Shown: positions 43,680 to 52,147, counted from the first letter of the stretch. The stretch is DNA of 58,289 nucleotides from an uncultured Oscillospiraceae bacterium (GCA_949494735.1 CATABD010000007.1:1-58289); one strand, 5' to 3'. Numbers and translations: made by a program. Notes: generated from the letters alone by a model not told the origin.

Positions 43680-44716
43680 AGCAGCTCCACACCCCCGCCG
43701 CCGGGAACCACTTCGCCGATGATCCTGGGGGCCGCTCCCGCCCCATCCAGGGCGGCCACGGCTTTTGCTGCGTCCTCCTTGTCCACCACCAGCACCATGC
43801 CCGTGCCCATATTGAAGGTGTTAAACATATCCCGCTCCGGGATGCCGCCCTTTTCCTGGAGCAGAGAGAAGATGGGGGGGATGCTCAGGGCGGATTTTTG
43901 GATTTTGGCGGTCATCCCCTCGGGCAGGCAGCGGGGGATGTTCTCGTAGAACCCGCCGCCGGTGATGTGGCTGGCGCCGTACACCCGGGCGGCCCGGAGG
44001 GCGGCCAGCACGGGCTTGACGTACAGCCTGGTGGGGGTGAGCAGCTCCTCCCCCAGGGATTTGCCGTCCAGCCCGTCCAGGGGCCTGTTGAGGTCGGCGT
44101 GTTCGATGTCGAACACCTTGCGCACCAGGGAGAAGCCGTTGGAGTGCAGGCCGCTGGAGGGCAGGGCCAGGATCACGTCCCCGGCCTTCATCCGGCTGCC
44201 GTCAATCATCTTCGCCTTGTCCACAATGCCCACGGCAAAGCCCGCCAGGTCGTAGTCGTCCGGGTTCATCACGCCGGGGTGCTCGGCGGTCTCGCCGCCG
44301 ATGAGGGCGCAGCCGGACTGGACGCAGCCCTCCGCCACGCCGGACACAATGGACGCCACCTTTTCCGGGTCGTTTTTGCCGATGGCGATATAGTCCAGGA
44401 AGAACAGGGGCTTGGCCCCGCAGCAGATGATGTCGTTGACGCACATGGCCACGCAGTCGATGCCGATGGTGTCATGCCTGCCCATGAGCTGGGCCACCCG
44501 GATTTTGGTGCCCACGCCGTCGGTGCCGGACACCAGGATGGGCTCCTCCATGCCGGCCGTATCGGGGGCGAACAGGCCGCCGAAGCCGCCGATGCCGCTG
44601 ACCACGCCGGGGATCATGGTGCGCTTCACGTGCCGCTTCATCAGCTGGACGCCCTTGTACCCCGCCTCGATGTCCACCCCGGCGGCGGCGTAGGCTTGGG
44701 AGTGGGAGTTGTTCAT
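43676..44716 (-). CDS. purM: Phosphoribosylformylglycinamidine cyclo-ligase PurM
   Basis: A 346-residue AIR synthetase, near the usual 340-350. Conserved SGTDGVGTKIRVAQ, VMCVNDI-type AMCVNDIICCGAKPLFFLDY, IGGETAEHPGVM and HITGGGFYENIPRCLP motifs are present. The ATG at 44716 overlaps the DUF3795 stop. Longer in-frame reading upstream is rejected because it runs within that gene. Confidence 0.96.
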   Translation of the reverse strand: MNNSHSQAYAAAGVDIEAGYKGVQLMKRHVKRTMIPGVVSGIGGFGGLFAPDTAGMEEPILVSGTDGVGTKIRVAQLMGRHDTIGIDCVAMCVNDIICCGAKPLFFLDYIAIGKNDPEKVASIVSGVAEGCVQSGCALIGGETAEHPGVMNPDDYDLAGFAVGIVDKAKMIDGSRMKAGDVILALPSSGLHSNGFSLVRKVFDIEHADLNRPLDGLDGKSLGEELLTPTRLYVKPVLAALRAARVYGASHITGGGFYENIPRCLPEGMTAKIQKSALSIPPIFSLLQEKGGIPERDMFNTFNMGTGMVLVVDKEDAAKAVAALDGAGAAPRIIGEVVPGGGGVELL

Positions 44717-44979
44717 TGCCCCGCCCCTTTCCACAGCCTGCACTGCTCGATGCGCTTGCCGCCATCGCCCTGTTTCTCGTCGTAGGCGAACTGGTTGAGC
44801 AGCTGGCAGGGGAACTCCGCGCACTGGCCGCAGTGGTCATGGGGCTTGCCCTCGGTGCAGGCTTTCACAGGGCAGGCGTCCCCCCAGAAGGGCTTGTCAA
44901 TGTTCACACAGCCGGCGCAGCCCATCTGCTCCCGGTACTCACACTGCCCGCACAGGATGCCGCATCTTGACTCGATCAT
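44713..44979 (-). CDS. Cysteine-rich DUF3795-like protein
   Basis: An 88-residue protein with eleven cysteines arranged as CGxxCxxCxYR...CAGC...CPVKACxxxK...CxxCAEFPC, the pattern of DUF3795, probably binding zinc or an iron-sulfur cluster. Function unknown. It lies between purF and purM in the purine operon and overlaps the purM start by 4 bp, so it is coupled to purine synthesis by position. Confidence 0.82.
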   Translation of the reverse strand: MIESRCGILCGQCEYREQMGCAGCVNIDKPFWGDACPVKACTEGKPHDHCGQCAEFPCQLLNQFAYDEKQGDGGKRIEQCRLWKGAGQ

Positions 44980-45000
44980 AAATATCCCTCTCCTTGTCTT

Positions 45001-46422
45001 TTATTCTTTCCCAGTCCAGCAGTAGGTACAGATTTTGTCCTTGTCGATGCCGATGGCCTCCAGCAGTCCGTCCAGCGACTGGTAGCCCAGCGAGTCGAAG
45101 CCCAGCTTTTCGCAGATGGACTTGAGAAGGCACTGGCCCCGCCGGGTGGAGGAGTCGGCGTATTCCTCCAGGTGCTTCTGCCCCTCGTCCCCCTCCAGCT
45201 CCTGGACGGTTTTCCGGGCCAGCAGCTCCATGGAGGAGTTGCTCCGGGAGAAGTTCAGGTATTTGCAGCCGTACATGATGGGGGGGCAGGCGGAGCGCAT
45301 GTGCACCTCCCTGGCCCCCGCGCCGTAGAGGAAGTCCACCGTCTCCCGCAGCTGGGTGCCCCGGACGATGGAGTCGTCCACAAAGAGCAGCTTTTTCCCC
45401 TGGATGAGCTCGGGGACGGGGATCTGCTTCATCTTGGCCACCTGGTTGCGCACCTCCTGGTTGGCGGGCATGAAGGAGCGGGGCCAGGTGGGGGTGTACT
45501 TCACGAAGGGCCGGGCGAAGGGCTTGCCGCTGGCGTTGGCGTAGCCGATGGCGTGGGGGACGCCGGAGTCGGGCACCCCGGCCACCCAGTCCACGTCTGG
45601 GATGGCCCCTTTGGCCGCCTCTGCCCGGGCCATGATCTCGCCGTTGCGGCAGCGGGTGACCTCCACGTTCTGCCCCTCGTAGTTGGAGTTGGGATAGCCG
45701 TAGTAGGTCCACAAAAAGGCGCAGATGCGCATTTTGTCCCCGGCGGGGGCCAGGGTCTCCCAGCCGTCCGCGGTGACCCGGACGATCTCGCCGGGGCCCA
45801 GCTCGTAGGCGTTTTCATACCCCACCTTGGTGCAGGCGAAGGACTCGAAGGACACACAGCAGCCCTCGCCGTTCCGTCCGATGAGCACGGGCAGGCGGCC
45901 CAGCCGGTCCCGGGAGGCCACGATGCCGTCGGGCGTGAGTATGAGGATGGTGGACGAGCCGTCGATAACCTGCTGGGCGTACCGGATGCCCTCCACCAGC
46001 GAATCCTTCTGGTTGATGAGGGCGGCGGTGAGCTCGCAGGCGTTCACCTTGCCCGAGCTCATGGCCATGAACTGCCGGGCGTGGCCGTTGAAATAGTCCT
46101 CCACCAGCTCCTCCGCGTTGTTGATGATGCCCACGGTGGAGATGGCGTACACGCCCAGGTGGGAGCGCACCAGCAGGGGCTGGGGGTCGGTGTCGCTGAT
46201 GCAGCCGATGCCGGAGGTGCCGTGGAACTTTTGCAGGTCCTTTTCAAACTTGGTGCGGAAGGGGGTGTTCTCGATGGAGTGGATCTGCCGCTGGAAACCG
46301 TCTTCCTGGTCATAAATAATCATGCCGCCCCGGCGGGTGCCCAGGTGGGAGTGGTAGTCCACGCCGAAGAAAATGTCAAGGGTCACGTCGCGCTTGGAAA
46401 TCGCGCCAAAAAATCCGCCCAT
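45001..46422 (-). CDS. purF: Amidophosphoribosyltransferase (PurF) lacking the N-terminal cysteine
   Basis: A 473-residue first-step enzyme of the pathway, making phosphoribosylamine from PRPP. The PRPP site LLFVDDSIVRGTQL and a C-terminal ICTYC cysteine cluster are intact. The N-terminus reads MGGFFGA where active PurF has Met-Cys-Gly-[VI]-[FV]-Gly: the glutaminase nucleophile is Gly2. The LGTRRGGM segment also differs from the usual LQHRGQEAAGI. The glutaminase should therefore be inactive, so it may use free ammonia or a partner. GGAGG precedes the ATG, and no upstream cysteine start is available in frame. Confidence 0.9.
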   Translation of the reverse strand: MGGFFGAISKRDVTLDIFFGVDYHSHLGTRRGGMIIYDQEDGFQRQIHSIENTPFRTKFEKDLQKFHGTSGIGCISDTDPQPLLVRSHLGVYAISTVGIINNAEELVEDYFNGHARQFMAMSSGKVNACELTAALINQKDSLVEGIRYAQQVIDGSSTILILTPDGIVASRDRLGRLPVLIGRNGEGCCVSFESFACTKVGYENAYELGPGEIVRVTADGWETLAPAGDKMRICAFLWTYYGYPNSNYEGQNVEVTRCRNGEIMARAEAAKGAIPDVDWVAGVPDSGVPHAIGYANASGKPFARPFVKYTPTWPRSFMPANQEVRNQVAKMKQIPVPELIQGKKLLFVDDSIVRGTQLRETVDFLYGAGAREVHMRSACPPIMYGCKYLNFSRSNSSMELLARKTVQELEGDEGQKHLEEYADSSTRRGQCLLKSICEKLGFDSLGYQSLDGLLEAIGIDKDKICTYCWTGKE

Positions 46423-46433
46423 ACAGAGCCTCC

Positions 46434-46580
46434 TTATTTCTTATGCTTGCGCCGGAAAAGCCAAATTGCGCCCCCGACAAGGGCCGCGGCCAGGAGCAGC
46501 ATGAGGATAAACCCCATGGGGTCGCCCCCCGTAAAGACAGCAGTGGGGCCGTCCGGGCCGCCGATGATGCCAAAATCCAT
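46434..46580 (-). CDS. 48-residue membrane protein between purC and purF
   Basis: Small ORF with sequence MDFGIIGGPDGPTAVFTGGD followed by a hydrophobic helix (about 24-41, ILMLLLAAALVGGAIWL) and basic end RRKHKK. The IIGGPDGPTAVF motif resembles the IGGADGPT signature in the beta subunit of sodium-pumping decarboxylases (OadB), but only that element is present. It starts 3 bp after the purC stop and ends 11 bp before the purF ATG, so it is in the operon. Function unknown. Confidence 0.6.
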   Translation of the reverse strand: MDFGIIGGPDGPTAVFTGGDPMGFILMLLLAAALVGGAIWLFRRKHKK

Positions 46581-46583
46581 GGC

Positions 46584-47294
46584 TTACTTCCCCATCAGGC
46601 GGCGGCTCATCTCCTGATAGGCCCCCTCCACGTTGCCCAGGTCCCGGCGGAAACGGTCCTTGTCCAGCTTTTCGCCCGTCTTGGAGTCCCAGAAGCGGCA
46701 GGTGTCGGGGCTGATCTCGTCGGCCAGCACGATGGTCCCGTCGGCCGTCTTGCCGAACTCCAGCTTGAAGTCCACCAGGGTGACGCCGCAGGCGGCAAGC
46801 TCCGCCTTCAAAAAGTCGTTCACCTGGAAGGCGTACTTTTTGATGAGCTCGATCTCCTCCCAGGTGGCCAGCTTGAGGGCCACGGCGTGGTGGTCGTTGA
46901 TGAGGGGGTCGTGGAGGTCGTCGTTTTTGTAGGAGAACTCCACGGTGGGCGCGTCGAACACGATGCCCTCCTCCACGCCGTACCGCTTGGCGAAGGACCC
47001 GGCGGAGATGTTGCGGATAATGACCTCCAGGGGGACGATGGACACCTTCTTCACGGCGGTCTCCCGCGCGGAAAGCTCCTCCACGAAGTGGGTAGGCACC
47101 CCCGCCTTCTCCAGCTGCCGCATGAGGAAGTTGGTCATCTGGTTGTTGATGGCCCCCTTGCCGGTGATGGTGCCCTTTTTCAGCCCGTCAAAGGCGGTGG
47201 CGTCGTCCTTGTAGGACACGATGACCACGTTGGGGTCCTCGGTGGAGAAAACTTTTTTGGCCTTGCCCTCGTAGAGCTGCTCGATCTTGTTCAT
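46584..47294 (-). CDS. purC: SAICAR synthetase PurC
   Basis: A 236-residue enzyme joining CAIR and aspartate (ATP-dependent). It has the N-terminal [10 protein letters not shown] and the [17 protein letters not shown] stretch and the C-terminal [15 protein letters not shown] motif, with the [18 protein letters not shown] segment. Start ATG at 47294 behind GAAAGGAAG; stop is 3 bp before the small ORF. Confidence 0.96.
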   Translation of the reverse strand: MNKIEQLYEGKAKKVFSTEDPNVVIVSYKDDATAFDGLKKGTITGKGAINNQMTNFLMRQLEKAGVPTHFVEELSARETAVKKVSIVPLEVIIRNISAGSFAKRYGVEEGIVFDAPTVEFSYKNDDLHDPLINDHHAVALKLATWEEIELIKKYAFQVNDFLKAELAACGVTLVDFKLEFGKTADGTIVLADEISPDTCRFWDSKTGEKLDKDRFRRDLGNVEGAYQEMSRRLMGK

Positions 47295-47308
47295 AATAAA
47301 ACTTCCTT

Positions 47309-47815
47309 TCAAAAGTGTGCTGATTCATTCAGCTCCGTCTGGAGCTTGGCCTCCTTCTCGGCAATCTGCGCGGCCATATTGTCCCGGGCCCCGTCCAGCT
47401 TTGCCGCCAGCCCATCGTCGGAGACGGCCAGAATCTGGGCGGCCAGCACGGCGGCGTTCTTGGCCCCGTTGATGGCCACGGCGGCCACGGGGATGCCGCT
47501 TGGCATTTGGACGGTAGAGAGCAGGGCATCCAGCCCGTCCATGGCCCCTCCCTTCATGGGGATGCCGATGACGGGCAGGGTGGAATTCCCGGCAAAGGCC
47601 CCAGCCAGGTGGGCGGCCATGCCCGCCGCGCAGATGAACACGCCGAAGCCGTTGGCCCGGGCGTTCTTGGCAAAGTCCGCGGCGGCGGCGGGGGTGCGGT
47701 GGGCGCTGAGTATGTGGGCCTCATAGGGGATGCCGAACTCCTCCAGCTGGGCGCAGGCCCCCTTGACCACCGGCCAGTCGGAGTCGGAGCCCATGATGAC
47801 GGCGACTTTTTTCAT
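47309..47815 (-). CDS. purE: N5-CAIR mutase PurE
   Basis: A 168-residue class I PurE with [21 protein letters not shown] (catalytic His) and [22 protein letters not shown] motifs. It isomerises N5-CAIR to CAIR; the PurK partner is not in the window. First gene of the pur operon, with a 170-bp leader containing a predicted terminator. The start is AAGGAGG-preceded ATG at 47815; upstream in-frame extension is a leader reading. Confidence 0.96.
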   Translation of the reverse strand: MKKVAVIMGSDSDWPVVKGACAQLEEFGIPYEAHILSAHRTPAAAADFAKNARANGFGVFICAAGMAAHLAGAFAGNSTLPVIGIPMKGGAMDGLDALLSTVQMPSGIPVAAVAINGAKNAAVLAAQILAVSDDGLAAKLDGARDNMAAQIAEKEAKLQTELNESAHF

Positions 47816-47842
47816 GAAAATCCTCCTTTGGGTGTACAAAGT

Positions 47843-47884
47843 AAAAAGAAGCAGGCCGCCGCGCGTATGCGGGCAGCCTGTTTT
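47843..47884 (-). terminator. Terminator-like hairpin in the purE leader (attenuator candidate)
   Basis: On the minus strand AACAGGCTGCCCGC...GCGGCGGCCTG forms an imperfect 10-12 bp stem followed by CTTCTTTTTA, between the promoter and purE. This is the layout of a transcription attenuator. No complementary antiterminator was established and no known purine, ZTP or PRPP riboswitch core could be recognised. Confidence 0.5.
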
Positions 47885-47886
47885 GC

Positions 47887-47958
47887 TCAGTGGACAAATT
47901 TGGACGCAATGGGGCCGCGGAGACGGAAGCCCGGATGGACAGGTTGGGGATGCGCCAC
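47887..47958 (-). CDS. Possible 23-residue leader ORF in the purE leader
   Basis: GTG start (47958) behind GAGGTGG, reading MAHPQPVHPGFRLRGPIASK and stopping at TGA a few bases before the terminator-like hairpin. The position suits a leader peptide coupled to attenuation, but the codon content is not specific for a purine-related signal. Low confidence: could be a chance ORF. Confidence 0.25.
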   Translation of the reverse strand: MAHPQPVHPGFRLRGPIASKFVH

Positions 47959-47990
47959 GACAGCCACCTCTTTTCCAAATGGTCAGTTCC

Positions 47991-48019
47991 ATTTTAGCTA
48001 AGGGGAACTGAGAAATCAA
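47991..48019 (-). promoter_or_regulatory. pur operon promoter
   Basis: Minus strand TTGATT (48019-48014), 17-bp spacer, TAAAAT (47996-47991), four and five of six matches. Leader of about 170 bases to the purE ATG. Confidence 0.65.
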
Positions 48020-48088
48020 GGCTTTTCCCCATTTTCGTAGGCTTATACAATCCTTTGGGGCGGGGGAGGGCCGTCCAAGGCGAAACGC

Positions 48089-49168
48089 TCAAAACAACCC
48101 CGTCGCCTCCAGAATGCCGGACACTTGGGCCGCGCGGCCAGCCCAGGAGGACTGCCGGGCCAGCTCCCGCCGCCGCCGGGGGAAGGAAGGATCCTCCCCA
48201 AAGGCGCTCTTGCACCGGCGCAGGAAACCGGGGCCGTCGTAGGCGGCGGCCGCCAGCTCCGGGATGGTCTCCTGGACGCTGGGATCCACCACGGTGACGA
48301 CGGGCCTGCCCGTGGCCAGGTATTCGTATACCCGGCTGGGAACCACATCGCCCACCGGACGGTCCCGGCGGGCCAGGTCGAACAGCAAATCGCAGCAGTA
48401 TAGATAGTCCGGCACATCCAGTGGGTTTACCGGCCCGGTGAGCACGATGTTTTCCTGCCCCCGCAGCTGGTCCGCCCCCGGCCTGGTCACCGGGCCCATG
48501 AGTACAAAGGTCCACTCTGGCCGGTGGCGGGCGGCGTAGAGCAAGGGATCCAGATCCACCTGGCCGTCTACCCGGCCCAATCTTCCCAGCACACGCGTGC
48601 CTGGGAGGTTGGCCAGGGCAGGGGGGACGGTGTGCTCCTTCTGCTGGAACAGCACAGGATTCACCCCGTTGGGCAGCAGGGCGATGTTGTCATTGCAGGG
48701 GGACAGCCGTTTGATGAGGCCGAAGGAGGCGGCAAACACCACCTCGGCGTGACGGGTGAGGTCGCTCTCCCAGTCCAGAAATTCGTCGCCCCAATAGCGG
48801 TTACAGTCGTATACCACCCCCCGGTAGGCCAGCTCGTCCAGAAATTGGGCGTGGAGGGGGGAGGAACACCACAGCACAGGCTCCCGGAATCGGTGCTTTT
48901 CCATCACCTGCTGGATGAAGCCCACCGCCCGGTCCAGCCGCCGGCGCTGGAGCACCGACGTGTCCTGGGGGTAGGGGAGGGGGGCGGGCAGGGTATAGAC
49001 GGTGATATGGGCGCGCACCCGCCGGCCCTGCCCGGGCATGGGTCCGCCCCGGCGGGGGGCGGGTTCGAAAAAGAGGATCTGTGCGCCGGTGAGCCGGGCC
49101 AGCAGCTGTTGGGTGCGGTCGGGCCGGGCCCGCCAGGGGGCGTGGGCCAGGCAGAGCAGCTGCTTCAT
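48089..49168 (-). CDS. Glycosyltransferase, GT4-like
   Basis: A 359-residue protein with the GT-B features of retaining glycosyltransferases: Gly-rich turn LGRLGRVDG, NIVLTGPVNPLDVPDYLYCCDLLF and the PSRVYEYLATGRPVV motif (donor-binding E-x7-E region). Acceptor and donor unknown; the csaB gene upstream, with which it overlaps by 4 bp, suggests a cell-wall-linked polymer. No clear terminator follows, so transcription may run on toward the pur promoter. Confidence 0.85.
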   Translation of the reverse strand: MKQLLCLAHAPWRARPDRTQQLLARLTGAQILFFEPAPRRGGPMPGQGRRVRAHITVYTLPAPLPYPQDTSVLQRRRLDRAVGFIQQVMEKHRFREPVLWCSSPLHAQFLDELAYRGVVYDCNRYWGDEFLDWESDLTRHAEVVFAASFGLIKRLSPCNDNIALLPNGVNPVLFQQKEHTVPPALANLPGTRVLGRLGRVDGQVDLDPLLYAARHRPEWTFVLMGPVTRPGADQLRGQENIVLTGPVNPLDVPDYLYCCDLLFDLARRDRPVGDVVPSRVYEYLATGRPVVTVVDPSVQETIPELAAAAYDGPGFLRRCKSAFGEDPSFPRRRRELARQSSWAGRAAQVSGILEATGLF

Positions 49169-50313
49169 GGGGCCACCCCCGGGCCGTCCCCGTCCGCCAG
49201 CAGGCGGCGCAGGACGTCGGAATTGTTTTGCTCCAGGCGGCGCAGGCGCTCCACGGCGGCGTGGAGCTCATCCCGGTGGTTGCAGAGGGCCAGCGCCCGA
49301 TCCAGCATGTCCCGCAGGCTGTCGCTGGTGAGCCGGTCCAGATCCTGGTAAAGCTCCTGGCCCATATAGGATAAAAAGCCGCTGACCTTGGGGTCGTAGG
49401 TGATGCCCACCAGGGGGACGCCCCGCCCGGCGGCGAAAATCAGGCCGTGAAGCCGCATGGAGATCACCGCCTGCATCCGGGAGGTGAGCCCCAGCATCAG
49501 CTCGGAGCTGAGGGGCTGGCGCAGAATACAGGGCCGTGGGCCGTCCAGGTGGGCGCACACCAGGTCGGCGGCGTCGCCATCGGAAATGTGGTTGATGGAC
49601 AGGAATACCGGGGTGAGGCCGTACTTGTCCCGGGCATAGCGCACCGCCCCGGCAATGACGGGCGCCTTGTCCTCAAAACCTTTCCAGGTGCGCAGGCACA
49701 CGCCCAAATAGGCTCCGCCGGACTCCAGCCCCAGCTTGGCCATCAGCGCGTCCGTCTCCTCCTCCGGCGCAGGCTGGAGGGAGAGCACCGGGTCGGCGGC
49801 CAGGACGGTCTCTGGCTTGTCCACCCCGAAGCGCTTGAGCTCGGCCAGGCTGGCGTCCTCCCGGAGAGTGATGGCGTCCACGCAGGTATTGAGCACCCGG
49901 CGGACCAGCGCCACATCCCCCGGACGGGTCACCGGCCCGATGCCGCAGCCGTACATGAGCACCTTGCACCCCCTGGCCCTGGCGGCGCGCAGGGTGAAGA
50001 GATAGTACAGCAGGCTGCGCCGGGAGGTGGCGTCCTGGATCAGGCTGCCGCCCCCGTTGATATAGAGCCGAACCCGGCCCATGACACGCAGTATGCCGGG
50101 GATGTCGAACATGTGCAGGGCGGCCACGCCGTGGCGGGCGGTGGTCTCGGCGGGGTTCCGGGACAGGACGGTGAGCGTCTCCCCGCCCGCAGCGGCGCGG
50201 GCCTCCCGGAGGATGGCCTTCAGGATGGCCTCGTCGCCGGTGTTGCCCAGCCCGTAGGAGCCGCAGATCAAAATCCCCGAGCGCTTATTAGATTGTAAAC
50301 CGCGTTGGCCCAT
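49165..50313 (-). CDS. csaB: Polysaccharide pyruvyl transferase CsaB
   Basis: A 382-residue enzyme of the PF04230 family that adds a ketal-linked pyruvate to a secondary cell-wall polymer; pyruvylated sugar is the anchor for S-layer-homology domain proteins. Motifs: ILICGSYGLGNTGDEAIL at the N-terminus, YINGGGSLIQDATSRRSLLYY and AVISMRLHGLIFAAGRGVP. Start ATG at 50313. The gene is flanked by two glycosyltransferases in one operon. Confidence 0.9.
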   Translation of the reverse strand: MGQRGLQSNKRSGILICGSYGLGNTGDEAILKAILREARAAAGGETLTVLSRNPAETTARHGVAALHMFDIPGILRVMGRVRLYINGGGSLIQDATSRRSLLYYLFTLRAARARGCKVLMYGCGIGPVTRPGDVALVRRVLNTCVDAITLREDASLAELKRFGVDKPETVLAADPVLSLQPAPEEETDALMAKLGLESGGAYLGVCLRTWKGFEDKAPVIAGAVRYARDKYGLTPVFLSINHISDGDAADLVCAHLDGPRPCILRQPLSSELMLGLTSRMQAVISMRLHGLIFAAGRGVPLVGITYDPKVSGFLSYMGQELYQDLDRLTSDSLRDMLDRALALCNHRDELHAAVERLRRLEQNNSDVLRRLLADGDGPGVAP

Positions 50314-50345
50314 ATCGCTGTCGCTCCTCTGATCCGCGCCGCCCG

Positions 50346-51401
50346 TCACAGCCCCAGTACGGCGTCGGCGCGCCGGGTGATTTCGGCGTTGTAATCTGAC
50401 AGGTCGTCGTAAACCTTTTCCGCGGGCTTTTGGGCGGCCAGCAGGGCCTGTACCATGTCGCCGCAGCCGGTGACGCCGGGGTTGTAGGGCTCCAGGTTTT
50501 TGGAGATATACAGGGGCAGGCCCAGGGCCTTTGCCTCCCAGATGACCATGCCCTGGCCCTCGTAGCGGGAGGTGAGGACAAAACCGTCCATCTTGTCCAT
50601 ATAGCAGAAGGGGTTGGTCTGGTTGCCCAGCAGGGTGACAAACCCCTCCAGCCCCAGCTCCCTGATCTGCCCCTCCAACGCCGCCCGGCCGGGGCCGTCG
50701 CCGATGAGGTAGAAATGGAAGTCGGTGCGGGACTGCTTTACCTGGGCCAGATAGCCCATCAGCAGGTCGTAGCCCTTCTGATGGCAGATGCGGCCTACCG
50801 AACACAGGTTGAGCTTGGCGGGATCCACGGAAAAATCCACGTCCAGCTTGGCTTTGCGGAAGATTTCACCGGTGTCGATGTGGTTGGGGATGGCGGTGAT
50901 GGGTTTATCCTGAATGCCGGACACCCGGCGGAAGCCGTCGATGATGCCGGGGGATACGGCCACAAATTCATCATAGTGGCGCAGCTTCCCCTTAAAGAAG
51001 TGCCAGAGTATGCGGTATTTCGGCTCGTTTTTCCGCTTGACCTCCACGTCGTTGTGAATCCACATCACCCGTTTTTTGGCGTTGGCGTTGATGACGCCCG
51101 CCGCGCACTCGTTCTGGTAGCTGTTGAAATCCACCGCCACGTCGTACCGCCTGCCGCCGGTAACGTCGCCCAGCAGCACCTGGGTCAGGCCGAAGTACAG
51201 CACCCGGAAGAAGCCGGGCGGGGGTGTGAGGTATTTGATGTGCAGGTTCTCATGGGCGGGCAGGTCGAAAAAACACTGGTCGTCAAATAGATAGACGTCG
51301 ACGCAGCAGCGGCTGAAGTCGATGTCGTTGAGGATATTCACCAGGGATTTCTGGACGCCGCCCACCCGGAGGTCTGTTTGGAAGAACGCGATCTGTTTCA
51401 T
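50346..51401 (-). CDS. Glycosyltransferase, GT4 family
   Basis: A 351-residue GT-B enzyme. The C-terminal donor-binding domain shows CSVGRICHQKGYDLLMGYL and FVLTSRYEGQGMVIWEAKAL (E-x7-E). It probably adds a sugar to the lipid-linked precursor of the same polymer as CsaB. First gene of the operon: a strong promoter with a TATAAT box lies about 50 bp upstream. Donor and acceptor unknown. Confidence 0.88.
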   Translation of the reverse strand: MKQIAFFQTDLRVGGVQKSLVNILNDIDFSRCCVDVYLFDDQCFFDLPAHENLHIKYLTPPPGFFRVLYFGLTQVLLGDVTGGRRYDVAVDFNSYQNECAAGVINANAKKRVMWIHNDVEVKRKNEPKYRILWHFFKGKLRHYDEFVAVSPGIIDGFRRVSGIQDKPITAIPNHIDTGEIFRKAKLDVDFSVDPAKLNLCSVGRICHQKGYDLLMGYLAQVKQSRTDFHFYLIGDGPGRAALEGQIRELGLEGFVTLLGNQTNPFCYMDKMDGFVLTSRYEGQGMVIWEAKALGLPLYISKNLEPYNPGVTGCGDMVQALLAAQKPAEKVYDDLSDYNAEITRRADAVLGL

Positions 51402-51450
51402 GAATGGCCCGCCTTTCGCAATGACTGGATGGTTGGGGGATTAATTTTAC

Positions 51451-51479
51451 ATTATAATATAGCCCGACACTTTTTGCAA
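51451..51479 (-). promoter_or_regulatory. Promoter of the csaB/glycosyltransferase operon
   Basis: Minus strand TTGCAA (51479-51474), 17-bp spacer, TATAAT (51456-51451). Confidence 0.85.
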
Positions 51480-51487
51480 GCAGCCGC

Positions 51488-51516
51488 TTGCCAAGGGCGG
51501 CCAAATCAGATACAAT
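51488..51516 (+). promoter_or_regulatory. Promoter of the PAP2 phosphatase gene
   Basis: TTGCCA (51488-51493), 17-bp spacer, TACAAT (51511-51516), divergent from the csaB operon promoter; the two -35 boxes are 8 bp apart, so the promoters may compete or share a regulator. Confidence 0.8.
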
Positions 51517-51577
51517 AGAGGGCATCTACCAGTATACATATTTTTTCCCGCAGGTCAAGGGAGAAGGGGGAATTGCC

Positions 51578-52147
51578 GTGCCGGAAGTCATTCAGCAGCT
51601 GGACGAACAGATTCTGGTCTGGATCGCCCAGAACATACGCTGCGCCGTACTGGATCCGTTTATGAAGCTGTACACACAATTGGGCAACACGGGGATGTTG
51701 TTCATCGCCCTGGGGGTGCTGCTGCTGCTGTTCAAGCCCACCCGGAGGGCGGGAGTGTCGGCGCTGTGCGCCATGCTCATCGGACTTATTGTGGTGAACT
51801 TCACCATCAAGCCCATTATGGCCCGGCCAAGGCCGTGGCTGGTCATCGAAAACTTTGTCAACCTGGTGCCGGAGCACGACCCCAATTCCTTCCCCTCGGG
51901 GCACACCAACGCCGCCTTTGCCTTTGCTCTGGCGGTGTGCATGTCCGCGCCGAAAAAGTGGATGAAGGTATCGGCGGTCTGCGCAGCCGTGGTGATGGGC
52001 CTGTCCCGGCTGTACGTGGGGGTTCACTTCCCCAGCGATGTGCTGGCGGGGGCGGCCATCGGTTCGCTGTGCGGCCTGTTGGGCGCGTGGGTGGCCGGCA
52101 AGGCGTGGGAGCGGCTCAGCCGCCGCACCCCGCAAGCTCCAGAATAA
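51578..52147 (+). CDS. PAP2 family membrane phosphatase
   Basis: A 189-residue integral membrane phosphatase. The three PAP2 motifs are intact: KPIMARPRPW, PSGHTNAAF and SRLYVGVHFPSDVLAG, with catalytic histidines in the second and third. It probably dephosphorylates undecaprenyl pyrophosphate or another lipid phosphate at the outer face of the membrane, fitting the glycosyltransferase neighbours. GTG start (51578) behind GGAGAAGGGGG; a longer in-frame ATG at 51488 lies in the promoter. The last 32 bp overlap tcdA, convergent. Confidence 0.88.
   Translation: MPEVIQQLDEQILVWIAQNIRCAVLDPFMKLYTQLGNTGMLFIALGVLLLLFKPTRRAGVSALCAMLIGLIVVNFTIKPIMARPRPWLVIENFVNLVPEHDPNSFPSGHTNAAFAFALAVCMSAPKKWMKVSAVCAAVVMGLSRLYVGVHFPSDVLAGAAIGSLCGLLGAWVAGKAWERLSRRTPQAPE

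Noticed and set aside
47816-48010. Purine, ZTP or PRPP riboswitch upstream of purE
   Set aside because: I compared the leader by eye with the cores of these classes and could not align the conserved junction sequences. A covariance-model scan would settle it.
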